In this document: in pieces, positions 61,368 through 64,000 of the stretch
Position numbering within the stretch: position 1 is the stretch's first letter
Layout: every line of letters starts with the position of its first letter
DNA from: Mayfieldus sp963772265
GTDB taxonomy: Bacteria > Actinomycetota > Thermoleophilia > Solirubrobacterales > 70-9
Reading direction: 5' to 3'
Length of the DNA: 64,000 nucleotides
NCBI GenBank assembly: GCA_963772265.1
Contig: CAVYWS010000002.1
Coordinates: forward strand, 496,001 to 560,000
Notes under the pieces: generated by a model
The model's input: only the letters and a program-made list of their open reading frames with translations
What the model was told of the DNA's origin: nothing
Database searches by the model: none
Program-made: the position numbers and the translations under genes

Positions 61368-62700
61368 CTAGGGGCCGAGGACCCGCTCGGTGTACTCGTT
61401 GCGGAAGGCGCGCTCGGGGTCGAGGCGGTCGCGGACGGCGGCGAAGTCCTTCCAGCGCGGGTAGCGCCCCGCCAGCGTCTCGTGGGTCTGGAAGTGGCGC
61501 TTTCCCCAGTGCGGGCGGCCCTCGTGGGAATTCATGATCTCCTCCACGGCCTCGAAGTAGGGGCGCCACTCCATGCCCCGGTACTGGTGCACCGCGACGT
61601 ACGCCGTGGCGCGGTCGTGGGCGGGGCTGAGCAGGGCGTCGTCGCCGGCCACCACCCGGCACTCGATTGGCATCGCCACCTCGATCTGGCGCCGGCGGAT
61701 CAGCTCGAGTACGCGCCGCACCGCCTCGGGTCCTGCCTCGCGCGGCAGGGCGTACTCCATCTCTGTGAAGCGGATCCGGCGCTCGTTGGCGAAGATCCGG
61801 TAGCTGCGGTCGAGCCGCTCGCCCTGCGACATCATCCTCGCCGCGCCGGCCGAGAAGCGCGGGATAAGCGAAGGCCGGCGCCGGGTCAGGCGCAGGGCGA
61901 GGTCGCCGATCGTGTTCTCGACCAGCACGTCGCTTGCCCAGGCGCGGATCCGGCTGCGGGGCCGGGCCGGCAGTCTCGGAGCGGTTGCGCTCGATCGTCA
62001 GCGCGGTCTCGGTGTAGGGGAAGACGAAGAACTCGAAATGGTCGTTTCGATCGGCCAGCGCCTCGAAGCCGTTCAGCACCTCGCGCAGGGGGCGGGGGGT
62101 GTCGACCCGGTGCAGGGTGAAGGCGGGAACCGTTCGCAGGGTCACCGAGTAGATCGCCCCGAGGGCTCCGAGGCCGACCCGGGCCGCCAGCAGGTCATCG
62201 GGGCTGCCGGTCGCGGTCAGGGCGTGCAGCTCGCCGTCGGCGGTGACGATCTCGATTGCCTCGACCTGGGCCGAGATGTTGGGAAGCCCCGCGCCGGTGC
62301 CGTGGGTGGCTGTCGAGATTGCCCCGGCCAGGGTCTGGCGGTCGATATCGCCGAGGTTCTCCATCGCCAGCCCGTGCGCCTGGAGGCCCTCGTTGAGCTG
62401 TGCCAGCGCGACGCCCGCCTCGACCTTGACCAGACCGGAGCTCGGATAGACCTCGAGGACCCGGTCGAGGGCGTCGAGGCGGATCATCACGCCGTCGGTC
62501 ATCGCCGCCTCGGTGAACGAATGGCCGGAGCCGGCGACGTGGATCTTCCGGCCAGCCCCCGCGGCGCTGCGCACGGTCTCGGCCAGCTCCTCGCGGCTGC
62601 CCGGGCGCTCGATCGCCGCCGGGGTGCAGACCTGGTCCCCGGCCCAGTTGCGCCAGCTTTCGGTTGCCGCGGCCTGCGGCCGCGCGGCCGTCGTCGCCAT
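61368..62700 (-). CDS. FAD-linked sugar-1,4-lactone oxidase (D-arabinono-lactone oxidase-like), one frameshift
   Basis: ATG 62700. The FAD (VAO/PCMH) domain shows WRNWAGDQVCTPAAIERPGS, GAGRKIHVAGSGHSFTEAAM with the flavin-binding SGHS (PCMH) signature, and GDIDRQTLAGAISTATHGTG. A one-base shift near 61960, after ERNRSETAG, moves the frame to VLVENTIGDLALRLTRRRPS. The ALO C-terminal domain then reads HWGKRHFQTHETLAGRYPRW and FRNEYTERVLGP, the typical end. About 440 residues restored. Such enzymes oxidise aldonolactones to ascorbate-like products. Confidence 0.85.
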
Positions 62701-62747
62701 CGGCTGAAGCCTAGCCCGGCTCAGGGGCCGGGCTTGACGGCGGCCGT

Positions 62748-64000
62748 CTAGGGGCCGCTGTTCAGGGTCCAGACGACGTCGAGGTGGTACTGCTCACCGG
62801 AGGTCAGCGCGCGCAGGGTCGTGGGGGTCGAGAGGCGCAGGCTCGAGGACCCGAATCCGGTCGCGTTCCAGAGTGCCGTCCCGCCCCCGACCGGAGCGTT
62901 GGCGATCTTGGTCGGAGTCGCGGAGTCGATCGCGCAGCCGCCCGAGTTGCAGGTGAAGGAAGGCTGGCTGCCGCTGCCCCCGGACCAGCCGCCGGTCGAG
63001 GTGTTGAGCGTGAGCGAGTTCGCCGCCAGGGTGAAGCCGCTGCCGATGTAGCCGGGGCCGCTGTGGCCGCCGCCGCATGTCGCCGTCGGGCAGTACTGCT
63101 TGAAGCGCGCGCTCTTGCCGGCCGAGTTGTCCCCAACGGCGGTCACGTTCCAGCCCTGGTCGCTGCTCCCCGGCGAGTCGATGACGCTGAAGTTGGGCAT
63201 CGTCGCGTTCTTCGTCTGCGCCTGGCCGTTGAGGGTGATCGTGCCGAGGCTGGGGAGTGCCGGCGCCGGACTGAGGCCGAACGCCTCGCCGACGGTGATC
63301 GTCGCCGGGACGAGTCCGCCGCGGGTCTGGGACGGGTCGGTGCTCAGCGCCGCGTTGACGAAGACGTTGTAGGTGCCGGGGGTGGTGTTGGCGGGCACCG
63401 GGACGTTCACGGTCACGGTCGTGTCGGAGTCCGCGCTGGGCGTAAGGCTGGTGATCGAGGGGGTGGCGGTCGCGCCGGAGATCGTCGTGTTCGCCGTGAG
63501 GTTGAACTGCCCCGAGGGCAGCGCCGCTCCCTTGTAGGAAAGGGTGAACGAGACCTGCGCGGTGCTGCCCGCCTGCGCCGATGCGTTGGTCGCAGGAATG
63601 ACTCCAAGATCGCGGGTGCTCTGCGAGAGGTCGGCGCCGGAGATCGTCGCCGCGGTCGGATCGTCGGCGCAGATCCCGAGCATGTCGGGGTCGGTGCCGC
63701 CGTCGGAGCCGTCGACGCCGTCGGTGTACTGCGAGGTGATCGAGGTGCCGCAGGTCGGAGTGCGGGCAGAGGTGTTGCCCGGGGTGGCCTCGTCGACCTG
63801 GCGCCAGCCGACGACCGGCCGGTAGGTGAACGGGCCAGAGAACGGAACGACGCCGTAAGCCTGTCCCAGGGTGAACTGGGGCGAGACGGTCAGGTACTGG
63901 CAGCCCGCCGGCGTGTAGTTCTGGACGGTCGAGTAATAGGCCACCCACTTCTTGCCCGACCCGGCCGGCGAGAGAGCCTGGATCGCGCTCGCCAGCGCAA
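62748..64000 (-). CDS. WxL-like surface protein, 5' end outside window
   Basis: The frame is open to the right edge (KKWVAYYSTVQNYTPAGCQY before 63900), so the N-terminus is missing. Residues about 110-240 form Ig-like beta repeats (TVTVNVPVPANTTPGTYNVF). The C-terminal 160 residues resemble a WxL domain: LGTITLNGQAQTKNATMPNF, SDQGWNVTAVGDNSAGKSAR, and a final VVWTLNSGP, giving WNV and WTL motifs. WxL domains bind peptidoglycan in Gram-positive bacteria. Start and full length cannot be given. Confidence 0.6.
   Translation of the reverse strand, partial: ALASAIQALSPAGSGKKWVAYYSTVQNYTPAGCQYLTVSPQFTLGQAYGVVPFSGPFTYRPVVGWRQVDEATPGNTSARTPTCGTSITSQYTDGVDGSDGGTDPDMLGICADDPTAATISGADLSQSTRDLGVIPATNASAQAGSTAQVSFTLSYKGAALPSGQFNLTANTTISGATATPSITSLTPSADSDTTVTVNVPVPANTTPGTYNVFVNAALSTDPSQTRGGLVPATITVGEAFGLSPAPALPSLGTITLNGQAQTKNATMPNFSVIDSPGSSDQGWNVTAVGDNSAGKSARFKQYCPTATCGGGHSGPGYIGSGFTLAANSLTLNTSTGGWSGGSGSQPSFTCNSGGCAIDSATPTKIANAPVGGGTALWNATGFGSSSLRLSTPTTLRALTSGEQYHLDVVWTLNSGP

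Overview
The window is high-GC (roughly 70 % by eye) and gene-dense. Short or overlapping gene junctions (ATGA, GTGA, TAGTG) and GTG/TTG starts are common. Protein families point to an actinobacterium of the class Thermoleophilia, probably Solirubrobacterales. They include a DUF6636 secreted protein, an HtaA-like secreted protein, a secreted protein with 'AKGAVKKSDLAKNAVTSRKI'-type repeats, an Rv2578c-type radical SAM enzyme with an actinobacterial SOS box, and a DesA3-type desaturase with its reductase. The lineage is inferred; no rRNA gene is present.

Layout. 0-2.7 kb: SOS-box radical SAM gene (runs off the left edge), VOC, SnoaL-like, YtoQ and MarR genes. 2.7-11 kb: two drug-efflux MFS transporters, each divergent from its own regulator (MarR, TetR), with a secreted beta-propeller/PKD protein and an alkaline-phosphatase-fold secreted enzyme between them. 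11-16.7 kb: two tRNA-Ser genes, a histone-H1-like protein, pncB, tadA, a secreted subtilase, a universal stress protein and an MBL hydrolase. 16.7-27.3 kb: a large FG-GAP subtilase with a broken frame, a 1457-residue zinc-ribbon/pseudokinase/ATPase/TPR/cyclase fusion, and a large membrane protein. 27.3-39.1 kb: an almost complete sugar-phosphate cluster (histidine phosphatase, pgi, tal, tkt, rpiA, pgl, gnd, zwf) with a PAS-PAS-EAL gene between gnd and zwf. 39-51.7 kb: a deazaflavin-type oxidoreductase, GGDEF and M15 peptidase genes, a stand-alone 5'-3' exonuclease, an SCO1/TlpA pair, Crp, a sulfatase, and a desaturase with its ferredoxin-type reductase. 51.9-59.1 kb: an accessory region with an IS481 element and three truncated copies of the 3' half of a tRNA-Arg gene, ending at the intact tRNA-Arg(ACG). 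59.1-64 kb: L,D-transpeptidase, tRNA-Ser, aldolase-like and sugar-lactone oxidase genes, and a WxL-like surface protein cut by the right edge.

The most interesting module lies inside the tRNA-Arg repeat region. It is a CarH/LitR-type B12 photoreceptor repressor (56468-57337) divergent from a DUF378 membrane protein and an HtaA-like secreted protein. The shared intergenic region carries TTGT-type half-sites phased at exactly 11 bp over a near-consensus promoter.

Many conserved genes are interrupted by single-base frameshifts: about 21 in all, eight of them in zwf, plus one in-frame amber codon. Most look like +1 insertions. The simplest reading is consensus sequence error, so the affected genes are annotated as one gene across the breaks, with break positions given.
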